Part shown: one piece after another, positions 1 to 5,336 of the stretch
How positions within the stretch are numbered: position 1 is the first letter of the stretch
Layout: every line of letters starts with the position of its first letter
NCBI GenBank assembly: GCA_900313745.1
Contig: OMSM01000381.1
Coordinates: 1-5,336, forward strand
Direction: 5' to 3'
DNA: 5,336 nt
Source of the DNA: an uncultured Lachnospiraceae bacterium
GTDB lineage: Bacteria > Bacillota > Clostridia > Lachnospirales > Lachnospiraceae
The notes under the pieces: generated by a model
Told to the model about the DNA's origin: nothing
The model's database searches: none
The model's input: only the letters and a program-made list of their open reading frames with translations
Position numbers and translations under genes: made by a program

Positions 1-30
1 CTGCCGAAAAAACTCTTTCCGCCAAATATC

Positions 31-36
31 AGGAGG
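31..36 (+). promoter_or_regulatory. Shine-Dalgarno site of the VOC gene
   Basis: AGGAGG is a full-strength SD core four bases before the ATG at 41. It fixes that ATG as the start, although the reading frame has no stop upstream within the window. Confidence 0.8.
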
Positions 37-40
37 CCAC

Positions 41-469
41 ATGCCCGTACTTAACACACTTACAGTTCATCACGTCGGATATCTTGTGAAAAAGAAGAAC
101 CAGGCAATGCGCGCTTTCCTGGGCCTCGGCTATGTCATCGCCCAGGACTGGGTTCGCGACGAGCTTAGGGGCATCGACATCGCCTTCGTCACGAAGGACG
201 GCCTCGCCGTCGAGCTTGTCTGCCCTTACCGTGACGACTCGGATGTGTCCGGGCTCATCACAAGGCTTAAGAACTCGCCTTATCACATCTGCTATGTCAG
301 CAGGGATCTCGCCGCAGACGCCGAAGCACTGCGCGAAAGCGGCTATCTCCCGATGGGCGGGGCACTTCCCGCCCCGGCCTGCGGAGGCCATCCGGTGCAG
401 TTCTTCATGCATCCCGCCCTCGGAATTATCGAGCTGATCGACAAAGCGTTTACATTTGCGCAAGAATGA
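41..469 (+). CDS. VOC-fold protein, methylmalonyl-CoA epimerase-like
   Basis: This 142-residue protein has the single-module vicinal oxygen chelate (VOC) layout, two beta-alpha-beta-beta-beta halves. The four usual metal-ligand positions are all present: His11 in HHVGYLV, Glu58 in AVELV, His82 in PYHICYV and Glu131 in GIIELID. The segment around HPALGIIELI resembles the C-terminal strand of methylmalonyl-CoA epimerases, so a metal-dependent epimerase or isomerase acting on an acyl thioester is the closest family match. Glyoxalase I-like or lyase activities are also possible. The ATG at 41 is chosen because AGGAGG lies at 31-36, four bases upstream, although the frame stays open to the window edge. 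The gene is probably the last of a plus-strand operon that begins outside the window. It converges on the acyl carrier protein gene and overlaps its 3' end by 20 bp. A link to the acyl-ACP pathway next door is plausible but is inference. Confidence 0.88.
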   Translation: MPVLNTLTVHHVGYLVKKKNQAMRAFLGLGYVIAQDWVRDELRGIDIAFVTKDGLAVELVCPYRDDSDVSGLITRLKNSPYHICYVSRDLAADAEALRESGYLPMGGALPAPACGGHPVQFFMHPALGIIELIDKAFTFAQE

Positions 470-689
470 TGTTTACCATCTCGCCCACGTTCTTCATGGA
501 CTGGATCTGCCCCATGCTGAACCGGATGCCGAATTCCTGCTCCACCGCAGACATCAGGCTGATGTGCTCCAGGGAATCCCAGTCCTCGATGTCCGCCGAG
601 GTGGTGTTCTCGTTCACCTCGATGCTCTCGTCGTCGAAAACATCGCGGAATACCTCGTTTAAGCGCTCAAATACTTCTTCTCTGCTCAT
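450..689 (-). CDS. Stand-alone acyl carrier protein (DltC/FkbH-partner type)
   Basis: This 79-residue acidic protein is a typical single-domain carrier protein. The phosphopantetheine attachment motif is DWDSLEHISL, with Ser39 as the modified residue (D38-S39-L40). It is followed by the helix II sequence MSAVEQEFGIRFS and a helix III/IV region with NVGEMVNII. The cytoplasmic holo-ACP would carry an acyl group as a thioester. The DWDSL style is common in ACPs that sit beside FkbH proteins in polysaccharide and polyketide clusters and differs from the usual DSLD motif of the housekeeping fatty-acid AcpP. It is the last gene of the minus-strand set, 89 bases after the SGNH gene. Its place beside MBOAT and SGNH genes gives it the position of DltC in a Dlt-like system. 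Its final codons overlap the convergent VOC gene. The family is certain; the acyl cargo is not known. Confidence 0.95.
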   Translation of the reverse strand: MSREEVFERLNEVFRDVFDDESIEVNENTTSADIEDWDSLEHISLMSAVEQEFGIRFSMGQIQSMKNVGEMVNIILAQM

Positions 690-696
690 TTTTCAG

Positions 697-702
697 TCCT
701 TT
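697..702 (-). promoter_or_regulatory. Shine-Dalgarno site of the ACP gene
   Basis: On the minus strand AAAGGA lies seven bases before the ATG at 689. It lets the ACP be translated independently despite the 89-base gap from the gene before it. Confidence 0.7.
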
Positions 703-730
703 CACACTCTGCATTTCTTCCCGTCCGCCG

Positions 731-751
731 CGGTGCGGTTTCCGGTGCGGT
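731..751 (-). repeat. Short direct repeat, two 9-bp copies
   Basis: CGGTGCGGT (plus strand) occurs at 731-739 and again at 743-751, separated by TTC, giving a 12-bp period. It lies in the 89-base gap between the SGNH and ACP genes. No clear terminator or promoter is visible in this gap. The repeat may be chance in GC-rich sequence, or it may be part of a 26-codon micro-ORF in which it would encode TAPETAP. Confidence 0.6.
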
Positions 752-778
752 ACCGAGCGGCGCCATGAGGAAAGCCTC

Positions 779-1987
779 TCACTGCTCCGCCTCGGCGTCC
801 ACTCCCTCTGTAATGGAGAAGTGCCGCATATTGTCCACATAGCGCTCGACAACCTCGTATACCACGAGGTCCGGCGCCTCTTCCTCCAGCATCTCCAGAT
901 TGTAGTTGTAGTAGAAATTCAGGTACAGCTCCCGGAAGGAGGGAGCGACATAACGGCTCATCATCGTCGAGAAGGAGTCGCCGACAATGAAGATTTTTCT
1001 CGGGTCGCCGGTGCCGTCCAGGTTTTTGTACCGGTATTCCGTGCCCTTCCCGTTGGTCCAGTAGTCCATGTTTGCCCGGACCGCATTGTCCAGGATAACA
1101 GGCCTGTCGTCCTGAAGCTCTTCACCGAGGTCCAGGAGCCTCGCAAGATCATATACCGGCGGGTCGCCGTAGGAGATCTGCAGCTCCTCCGGCTCCAGCA
1201 TGCCCTCGATGCCCAGAGCCTCGTTCAGCGCTTTCGCTCCGATATACGCCCCGAGATTGTTCCAGTGGGTGTCGTACTTGTAATAGAGCTGCGCGTCCGG
1301 ATGAGCCGCCTTGTACTCCGCGAGCGCCGAGTAGGGGGTGACCACGGTCAGATCCGTATGCTCCCTCAGATAGTCCCCGATCTGCGCCATGCGGCTGTAA
1401 GCACCGGGCTCTCCGTAGCGGTCCGGGATGTACTCCGCGTTGGCCCTCTCCTTGCTCGGGGCAATCATCACGGCAAAACTGATCCCACGGGAAGCGAGCT
1501 CATCCCTGGCCGTGACCATCTTCTCCGCGATCTCCATAAGCTCCGCCTCCCCGTAGAGATTCGTCGCCTCATAGTCGGCGACAGGGTCCTCGGAGTTCAC
1601 CTGGGAGTCCTTGTAGAAGAGCCAGCCCTCCTTGCCGATGAGCACCTTGTCCCCCATGCTGCTGTGGAATACGTAGTAGTCCAGCAGAGAACCGGTTTTG
1701 ACCAGCTCGTCCTTAAACGGCAGGGCGTCCGAGAACCAGGCCTCATAGGCGATGGGGAATCCCGGAATGGTATACCAGTTGAGCGGAGGCTTTTCGGCCA
1801 TGGTGCGCATCTCGTTATTCTGCGCCTCCTCTCTGTCCGCCTCACGCCCGAGCGCCTTGTTAAGCGGCACCGGCAGAATAAGAAAGACAATGATCAGCAG
1901 GAGATAGACCACCTGCACTGCCGGGTGCATCCTTTTCCGGCCGCCTTCTCCGGCATATTCATTTGTAACTGCAGTATTGTTGCCCAT
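779..1987 (-). CDS. Membrane-anchored SGNH/AlgJ-AlgX-like O-acyltransferase (DHHW type)
   Basis: This 402-residue protein has a short cytoplasmic N-terminus with a GGRKR basic stretch. One hydrophobic segment follows at about residues 23-42 with no cleavage site visible, so the catalytic domain is probably anchored on the outer face. The domain carries family signatures: KEGWLFY (119-125), APSKERANAEYIP (176-188), YDTHWNN (238-244) and FIVGDSFS (333-340). By analogy with AlgX/AlgJ and DltD, the likely catalytic set is Asp239 and His241 of DTHW with Ser338 of GDS; all three are present. The family takes an acyl group handed out by an MBOAT partner and places it on a surface polysaccharide. The start is only 7 bases after the MBOAT stop. 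Its SD overlaps that stop, so the two are almost certainly co-translated. An alternative start at Met20 lacks this support. The acyl group and glycan cannot be read from the sequence. Confidence 0.9.
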   Translation of the reverse strand: MGNNTAVTNEYAGEGGRKRMHPAVQVVYLLLIIVFLILPVPLNKALGREADREEAQNNEMRTMAEKPPLNWYTIPGFPIAYEAWFSDALPFKDELVKTGSLLDYYVFHSSMGDKVLIGKEGWLFYKDSQVNSEDPVADYEATNLYGEAELMEIAEKMVTARDELASRGISFAVMIAPSKERANAEYIPDRYGEPGAYSRMAQIGDYLREHTDLTVVTPYSALAEYKAAHPDAQLYYKYDTHWNNLGAYIGAKALNEALGIEGMLEPEELQISYGDPPVYDLARLLDLGEELQDDRPVILDNAVRANMDYWTNGKGTEYRYKNLDGTGDPRKIFIVGDSFSTMMSRYVAPSFRELYLNFYYNYNLEMLEEEAPDLVVYEVVERYVDNMRHFSITEGVDAEAEQ

Positions 1988-1989
1988 AA

Positions 1990-1996
1990 ATCACCT
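1990..1996 (-). promoter_or_regulatory. Shine-Dalgarno site overlapping the MBOAT stop codon
   Basis: On the minus strand AGGTGAT, which matches the 16S rRNA 3' tail complement, ends two bases before the ATG at 1987. Its first two bases are part of the TAG stop of the upstream MBOAT gene (1995-1997). This arrangement suggests translational coupling and favours the ATG at 1987 over the later in-frame ATG. Confidence 0.75.
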
Positions 1997-3404
1997 AGAA
2001 GCGGAAATAAATAAACGGATTGTAGGTGTTGCCCGCAAGCAGAAGGATGCTCAGGAAAAGCACCACAGCAAGGAACAGCGACTCGGCGAGGCTGTTCTTC
2101 CATGCCCGGGCAAGTTTTCCCCCGGCGATTTTGCCCGCCGCGGCCTGGAACAGCCCGCAGCCGAGGACGGCAATGACAGTCACAAGTATCGCCTGGTTAG
2201 TGAAGTACTTGCCGATTCTCACGGTACTGACAGTGTACTTCCAGGGCATGAACATCCTCTGTACGATCCGGATTCCCTCCGCGCCGCTCTCCACCCGGAA
2301 GAATACCCATCCGACGATAAACACAACGCAGGTGTAAATGTGCGACAGCACTTTGGACTTCTTCAGGAGTTTTGCCAGGCCGACGCGCTCAAGGATCTGG
2401 AAGATTCCGTGATAAATTCCCCATCCGACGAAGTTCCAGCTCGCCCCGTGCCAGAGGCCGGTCAGCGCGAATACGATGAAGAGATTGATGTTCGTGCGGA
2501 GTTTTCCCCTGCGGTTGCCGCCAAGGGGAATATAGAGGTACTCCCTGAACCAGGTGCCGAGGGAGATGTGCCAGCGCCTCCAGAATTCGCCGATGGACGC
2601 CGACAGATAGGGATAATTGAAGTTTTCGAGGAAGTCAAAACCGAACATCCTGCCGAGGCCTATCGCCATGTCCGAGTAGCCGGAGAAATCGTAATAGAGC
2701 TGCAGGGAGTAGAGCACGGCGGCAAGCCACGCCGAGGCGGAAGTCAGCCCGCCGGATCCTATGGCGAAAAGAGCGTCTGCCGGCGACGCGAGGATATTGG
2801 CGAGAATCACCTTCTTGCCAAGCCCGTAGAGGAAGCGCCTCATCCCCTCCGCAAGCCGCAGGGGAGTGACCTCCCGGTTCTCAATCTGCCGCTCGACGTC
2901 GATGTAGCGCACGATGGGACCGGCAATCAGCTGCGGGAAGAAGGAAATGTAAAGGGCGAGATTAAGCGGATTCTTCTGCACCGGGTACTCTCCCCGGTAC
3001 AGGTCGATCACATAGCTCATCGCCTGGAAGGTGAAGAAGGAAATCCCGATGGGAAGGATGATGTTGGTTCTCGGCAGGTGAACGAAGGGAATAAGGTGAT
3101 CCAGGGTGTTCAGCGCGAAATTGCAGTACTTGAAATACCCGAGAAGTCCAAGATTGCCGATGACATCCAGTACGAGAAAGAGCCGCTTCCTTGCGGGGAA
3201 AGCGGCAATCAGCATCCCGAGCGCCCAGTTCATGAAGATCGAGAACAGAAGGAGCAGTATGTGCCGCGGTTCTCCCCACGCGTAGAAGATGAGGCTCGCG
3301 GCAAGCAGGATAATATTCTGATATTTCGGCCTGCGGACGATGAGGCCGGCGACAAGAACCACCGGCAGGAAAATCCACAGGAAAACCATGGAGGAAAAAA
3401 CCAT
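1995..3404 (-). CDS. MBOAT-family membrane O-acyltransferase (AlgI/DltB-like)
   Basis: This 469-residue protein has about 11 to 13 hydrophobic segments. Landmarks in order are FYAWGEPRHILLL (40-52), LPIGISFFTFQAMSY (117-131), LYISFFPQLIAGPIVRY (151-167), YDFSGYSDMAIGLGRMFG (238-255), FWRRWHISLGTWFREYLYIPLGG (274-296, in two adjoining blocks) and LTGLWHGASWNFVGWG (314-329). His319 of the WHG motif is the invariant MBOAT catalytic histidine, and His279 is the second conserved one. Family members receive an acyl group in the cytoplasm, from acyl-CoA or acyl-ACP, and pass it across the membrane to an extracytoplasmic SGNH partner, here the next gene. The C-terminus ends NPFIYFRF with Tyr466, like the C-terminus of DltX. 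The SD is weak (GAAGAA), and the gene starts 10 bases after the FkbH stop, which suggests coupling. A second ATG at codon 6 has no purine-rich sequence before it, so 3404 is kept. Confidence 0.95.
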   Translation of the reverse strand: MVFSSMVFLWIFLPVVLVAGLIVRRPKYQNIILLAASLIFYAWGEPRHILLLLFSIFMNWALGMLIAAFPARKRLFLVLDVIGNLGLLGYFKYCNFALNTLDHLIPFVHLPRTNIILPIGISFFTFQAMSYVIDLYRGEYPVQKNPLNLALYISFFPQLIAGPIVRYIDVERQIENREVTPLRLAEGMRRFLYGLGKKVILANILASPADALFAIGSGGLTSASAWLAAVLYSLQLYYDFSGYSDMAIGLGRMFGFDFLENFNYPYLSASIGEFWRRWHISLGTWFREYLYIPLGGNRRGKLRTNINLFIVFALTGLWHGASWNFVGWGIYHGIFQILERVGLAKLLKKSKVLSHIYTCVVFIVGWVFFRVESGAEGIRIVQRMFMPWKYTVSTVRIGKYFTNQAILVTVIAVLGCGLFQAAAGKIAGGKLARAWKNSLAESLFLAVVLFLSILLLAGNTYNPFIYFRF

Positions 3405-3414
3405 AATATATTCT

Positions 3415-5241
3415 TCAGATCACAGCAATGTGCGTGTTTTTCTTGGTGTAGTTTTCCGGAATGACAAAGCGCCAGGCGCTCTTCCCGTCAGGCGACTCGT
3501 CGAGCAGCGCAAAGCCCATGTCCCTGTAGAAATTCCGCACCATCCCGTTCTTGGCGGTGGGGAAATAGTACCCGTAAATACTGCGAATTCCCCGGGAAAC
3601 AGCGGCTTCAGCCAGCGCATCCATCATAGCGTATTCCATATCCCGTTTCAAGACGCGGCAGCTCATGAGCCAGAGATCCACGAGAAGCGCAAGCTCTCCG
3701 GTCGCCTCATGCCTTCCGTCCTTATCCTCCGATACGGTCATCGCGACGCTGGCAATGATAAGGGAGACGATGCCGTTGTCCCCGAACCGGTCGGAGAGCC
3801 TTCCGCAGAGCGTAACCGTATCCCTGTCCTGCGCCGCTTCCTCGATTGCGGTCAGAGTGTATCTCTTCGTCGTAAGGTTGAACTGGTTGCTCTTGTTGGT
3901 AAGCTGCGTAATCCTCGCGTAATCCACCGGGGCAAAACCCGCGATGTGCGCGTGCATCTCCAGGGAATCCAGGTACTGCCCGTAGTCGGAAAAACTTGCC
4001 TCAAGCGCGCTTCTTTCCGCGTTCGCCCTGTACATTCCCGCCCGCTTCACGTCGTCCGCGGTGAGCCTCGCAGGTTCGAAATACCCCGCGCGGTCAATCG
4101 TGCGGATGAAAGTCTCGGGGCTTCCCAGCTCCGGGACCGCCGCTCCCGGGACCTGATCCCGGATGATCGCCCTCTCCGCCGGATTGTCATCCGCGAATAC
4201 GAAGGCCTCCGGAAGGATCGATATCTTCTTCGCCGTGTTGACGAGATTAATGCTCTTCGGCTCCCAGTTGGCCTCGATATCCGCGAAATCCTCCGGCCGG
4301 ATAATCCCGGAGGGATGGTTCAGGCCCGCAACGGCGTTGTCATAGTCATTCTTGGAATCCACCGTGAGAATTACGCCCACGCCGGAAAGCTCCTTCACGT
4401 AGCGCTGGAATGCCAGGAAGGTCTCCCCCTGCGCGGTCTCCTCACCGATCTCCAGTCCCTCCACGCCGTCATCACCCACGACGCCGCCCCAGAGCGTGTT
4501 GTCCAGATCAAGAGCAAGCGCCTTCTTCGATTTTCCGGTGATCGCGCGGATCACATTGGCGGTATTCCAGGAAAGTGAGGGGACAGCATCCATGGAGACC
4601 GCATATTTGTACATGTTCCATGCCGCCTCGTCGGACCAGCGGTCCAGTCCGAAGCAGGACGAGATGTAGTTTACGTCCACAAGGTAGAGCGCCTCCTCCT
4701 TCTGCGCTGCCTGCGCGAATCGCCGGTTGAGTTCGTTCACGAACCGGACGCGCCCGTGGATGTCATAGGCGTCGAGATTTCCCAGAAGGCGGTAGGACGG
4801 ATACTCGAAATTGTTCTGGATTACCGGGCAGTGATACCGTCCTGCGACAGCCTTCCAGCAGGCCTCAAAACGGCGGTAATTCTCCTCAAGGAGCTCATCC
4901 ACCTTTTCCTCGTCCATCCCCGGCGAGGGAAAGGTGCGGATATTCCTCACCGAGGTGCAGATATAGACAAGGTCCGGTGCAAAACTGTCCAGCTCCGGAT
5001 TGCCGAACACCGCATCCTCGTAGAATTTCGCGTATTCGGATTCGTAGAACACGGGATCAATTCCGCTGTCCAGAAGGAAAACTTCCATCGACCGGACGAT
5101 ATCATGGGTGGTGTACCCGCCGAGAACGGCAATTTTCTTCACCATACCGGGATTTCCGCCGGAAGCGGCCTTCTCCCTGAGGGCACGGGAAAGTTTTTTC
5201 CGGTTCTTCATAAATTCAGCACTGTCAAAGGGATAATCCAT
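3415..5241 (-). CDS. FkbH-like HAD-IIIC protein with C-terminal GNAT-like domain
   Basis: The protein has 608 residues, the usual length for full FkbH-like proteins. An N-terminal alpha/beta (SGNH-like, BF1531-type) region covers about residues 30-215. The HAD core follows: ALDLDNTLWGG with Asp245 and Asp247, DSKND with Ser296, PKS with Lys329, and FADDNPAER with Asp351/Asp352. The linker has the family signature QLTNKSNQFNLTTKRYT (445-461). A GNAT-like domain ends the protein, with MSCRVLKRDME around Cys528 and NFYRDMGF. Characterised relatives (FkbH, OzmB) dephosphorylate 1,3-bisphosphoglycerate and load glyceryl onto an ACP. Here the ACP three genes on is the obvious acceptor. One oddity is that the usual Cys of the CSKN block is Asp295. 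The start at 5241 is preferred over the ATG at 5253 because GGAGGGG lies just before it; the longer form would add four residues. It is the first gene in view of the minus-strand operon. The exact acyl product is inferred, not shown. Confidence 0.92.
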   Translation of the reverse strand: MDYPFDSAEFMKNRKKLSRALREKAASGGNPGMVKKIAVLGGYTTHDIVRSMEVFLLDSGIDPVFYESEYAKFYEDAVFGNPELDSFAPDLVYICTSVRNIRTFPSPGMDEEKVDELLEENYRRFEACWKAVAGRYHCPVIQNNFEYPSYRLLGNLDAYDIHGRVRFVNELNRRFAQAAQKEEALYLVDVNYISSCFGLDRWSDEAAWNMYKYAVSMDAVPSLSWNTANVIRAITGKSKKALALDLDNTLWGGVVGDDGVEGLEIGEETAQGETFLAFQRYVKELSGVGVILTVDSKNDYDNAVAGLNHPSGIIRPEDFADIEANWEPKSINLVNTAKKISILPEAFVFADDNPAERAIIRDQVPGAAVPELGSPETFIRTIDRAGYFEPARLTADDVKRAGMYRANAERSALEASFSDYGQYLDSLEMHAHIAGFAPVDYARITQLTNKSNQFNLTTKRYTLTAIEEAAQDRDTVTLCGRLSDRFGDNGIVSLIIASVAMTVSEDKDGRHEATGELALLVDLWLMSCRVLKRDMEYAMMDALAEAAVSRGIRSIYGYYFPTAKNGMVRNFYRDMGFALLDESPDGKSAWRFVIPENYTKKNTHIAVI

Positions 5242-5244
5242 TTT

Positions 5245-5251
5245 CCCCTCC
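5245..5251 (-). promoter_or_regulatory. Shine-Dalgarno site that decides the FkbH start
   Basis: On the minus strand GGAGGGG is followed by AAA and then ATG at 5241, so the GGAGG core is five bases from that ATG. The upstream in-frame ATG at 5253 has only a weak AAAGAG before it and itself overlaps the edge of this SD. Translation from 5241 is therefore the better call. Confidence 0.7.
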
Positions 5252-5278
5252 ATGCCGAGCTCTTTGTGCGAGGCGCGC

Positions 5279-5308
5279 GCCGGGAAACTTCGGATGCAGT
5301 TTCCCGGC
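5279..5308 (-). promoter_or_regulatory. Perfect 11-bp inverted repeat in the fkbH-like leader
   Basis: GCCGGGAAACT at 5279-5289 and AGTTTCCCGGC at 5298-5308 form an 11-bp perfect stem with an 8-base loop. No T-run follows on either strand, so it is not a standard intrinsic terminator. It sits 38 to 67 bases before the preferred start. A second inverted repeat of 8 bp encloses it: 5253-5260 pairs with 5328-5335. A 10-bp palindrome, GGCGCGCGCC, lies at 5272-5281 beside the stem. It could be a leader RNA structure, an operator, or the end of an upstream gene outside the window. No sigma-70-like promoter is recognised in the bases available. Confidence 0.6.
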
Positions 5309-5336
5309 TGCGATAAGGGCTGTTTGGGCTCGGCAC

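Noticed and set aside
1..89. Two plus-strand frames open from the left edge, ending at 54 and 89, that might be the tail of an upstream gene
   Set aside because: Either could be a C-terminus overlapping the VOC start, but fewer than 30 codons are visible and neither is recognisable, so no partial gene is called.
29..463. A 144-codon open frame on the minus strand opposite the VOC gene
   Set aside because: The plus-strand frame has a strong SD and all four VOC metal-ligand positions. The minus-strand frame has neither a motif nor a convincing start site.
821..2014. A 397-codon open frame on the plus strand opposite the SGNH gene
   Set aside because: The minus strand carries the DTHW and GDS motifs of a known family. 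The plus-strand frame shows no domain and no SD.
3372..3404. Imperfect direct repeat at the MBOAT start (two copies of Met-Val-Phe, 15-base period)
   Set aside because: It is short and imperfect, inside a hydrophobic N-terminus where such similarity is easily due to chance. It matters only as a start-site ambiguity, already noted with the gene.
1977..3464. A 495-codon open frame on the plus strand opposite the MBOAT gene
   Set aside because: Its translation is charged, low in recognisable motifs and shadows a clear MBOAT protein. Long antisense frames are expected in GC-rich coding sequence.
3340..4578. A 412-codon open frame on the plus strand opposite the FkbH-like gene
   Set aside because: It is a shadow of the HAD/GNAT coding region, with Arg-rich composition and no recognisable motif.
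5279..5308. The hairpin as a rho-independent terminator
   Set aside because: The stem is strong, but no run of T follows it on either strand.
1..5336. CRISPR arrays, tRNA or rRNA genes, insertion sequences, attachment sites
   Set aside because: No regularly spaced repeats, no tRNA- or rRNA-like sequence, no transposase or integrase gene and no terminal repeats were seen. The window is almost fully coding.

Overview
This window most likely comes from an anaerobic Firmicute of the Lachnospiraceae/Oscillospiraceae type. That is an inference from three things: Firmicutes-like Shine-Dalgarno (SD) sequences such as AGGAGG and AGGTGAT, a moderately high GC content, and protein styles typical of that group (a DHHW/AlgX-like surface protein beside an MBOAT protein). 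No species can be named from the sequence alone.

Layout. Nearly the whole window is one minus-strand gene set, read from right to left. It starts with an 83-95 base leader at the right edge that carries a perfect 11-bp hairpin. Next come an FkbH-type HAD-IIIC protein (start best placed at 5241), an MBOAT membrane O-acyltransferase, a membrane-anchored SGNH/AlgJ-AlgX-like protein, and a stand-alone acyl carrier protein (ACP). The first three genes are separated by only 10 and 7 bases, and the SD of the third overlaps the stop codon of the second. An 89-base gap holding a short direct repeat and a possible 26-codon micro-ORF precedes the ACP gene. At the left edge a plus-strand VOC-fold gene, resembling methylmalonyl-CoA epimerase, runs towards the ACP gene; the two coding regions overlap tail-to-tail by 20 bp.

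How the genes may work together. The MBOAT, ACP and SGNH set parallels DltB, DltC and DltD of teichoic acid D-alanylation, and also the AlgI/AlgJ/AlgX and PatA/PatB glycan acetylation systems. There is no DltA-like adenylating ligase in view. Its place is taken by the FkbH-like protein, a family known to move a glyceryl unit from 1,3-bisphosphoglycerate onto an ACP. The most interesting reading is therefore a Dlt-like envelope acylation machine in which a glycerate-type (or other FkbH-derived) acyl group is loaded on the ACP, passed through the membrane by the MBOAT protein, and placed on a surface glycan by the SGNH protein. The C-terminus of the MBOAT protein ends in a DltX-like FIY-x-x-F motif, which fits this model. 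The gene identities are well supported; the acyl group and the acceptor polymer are inference.
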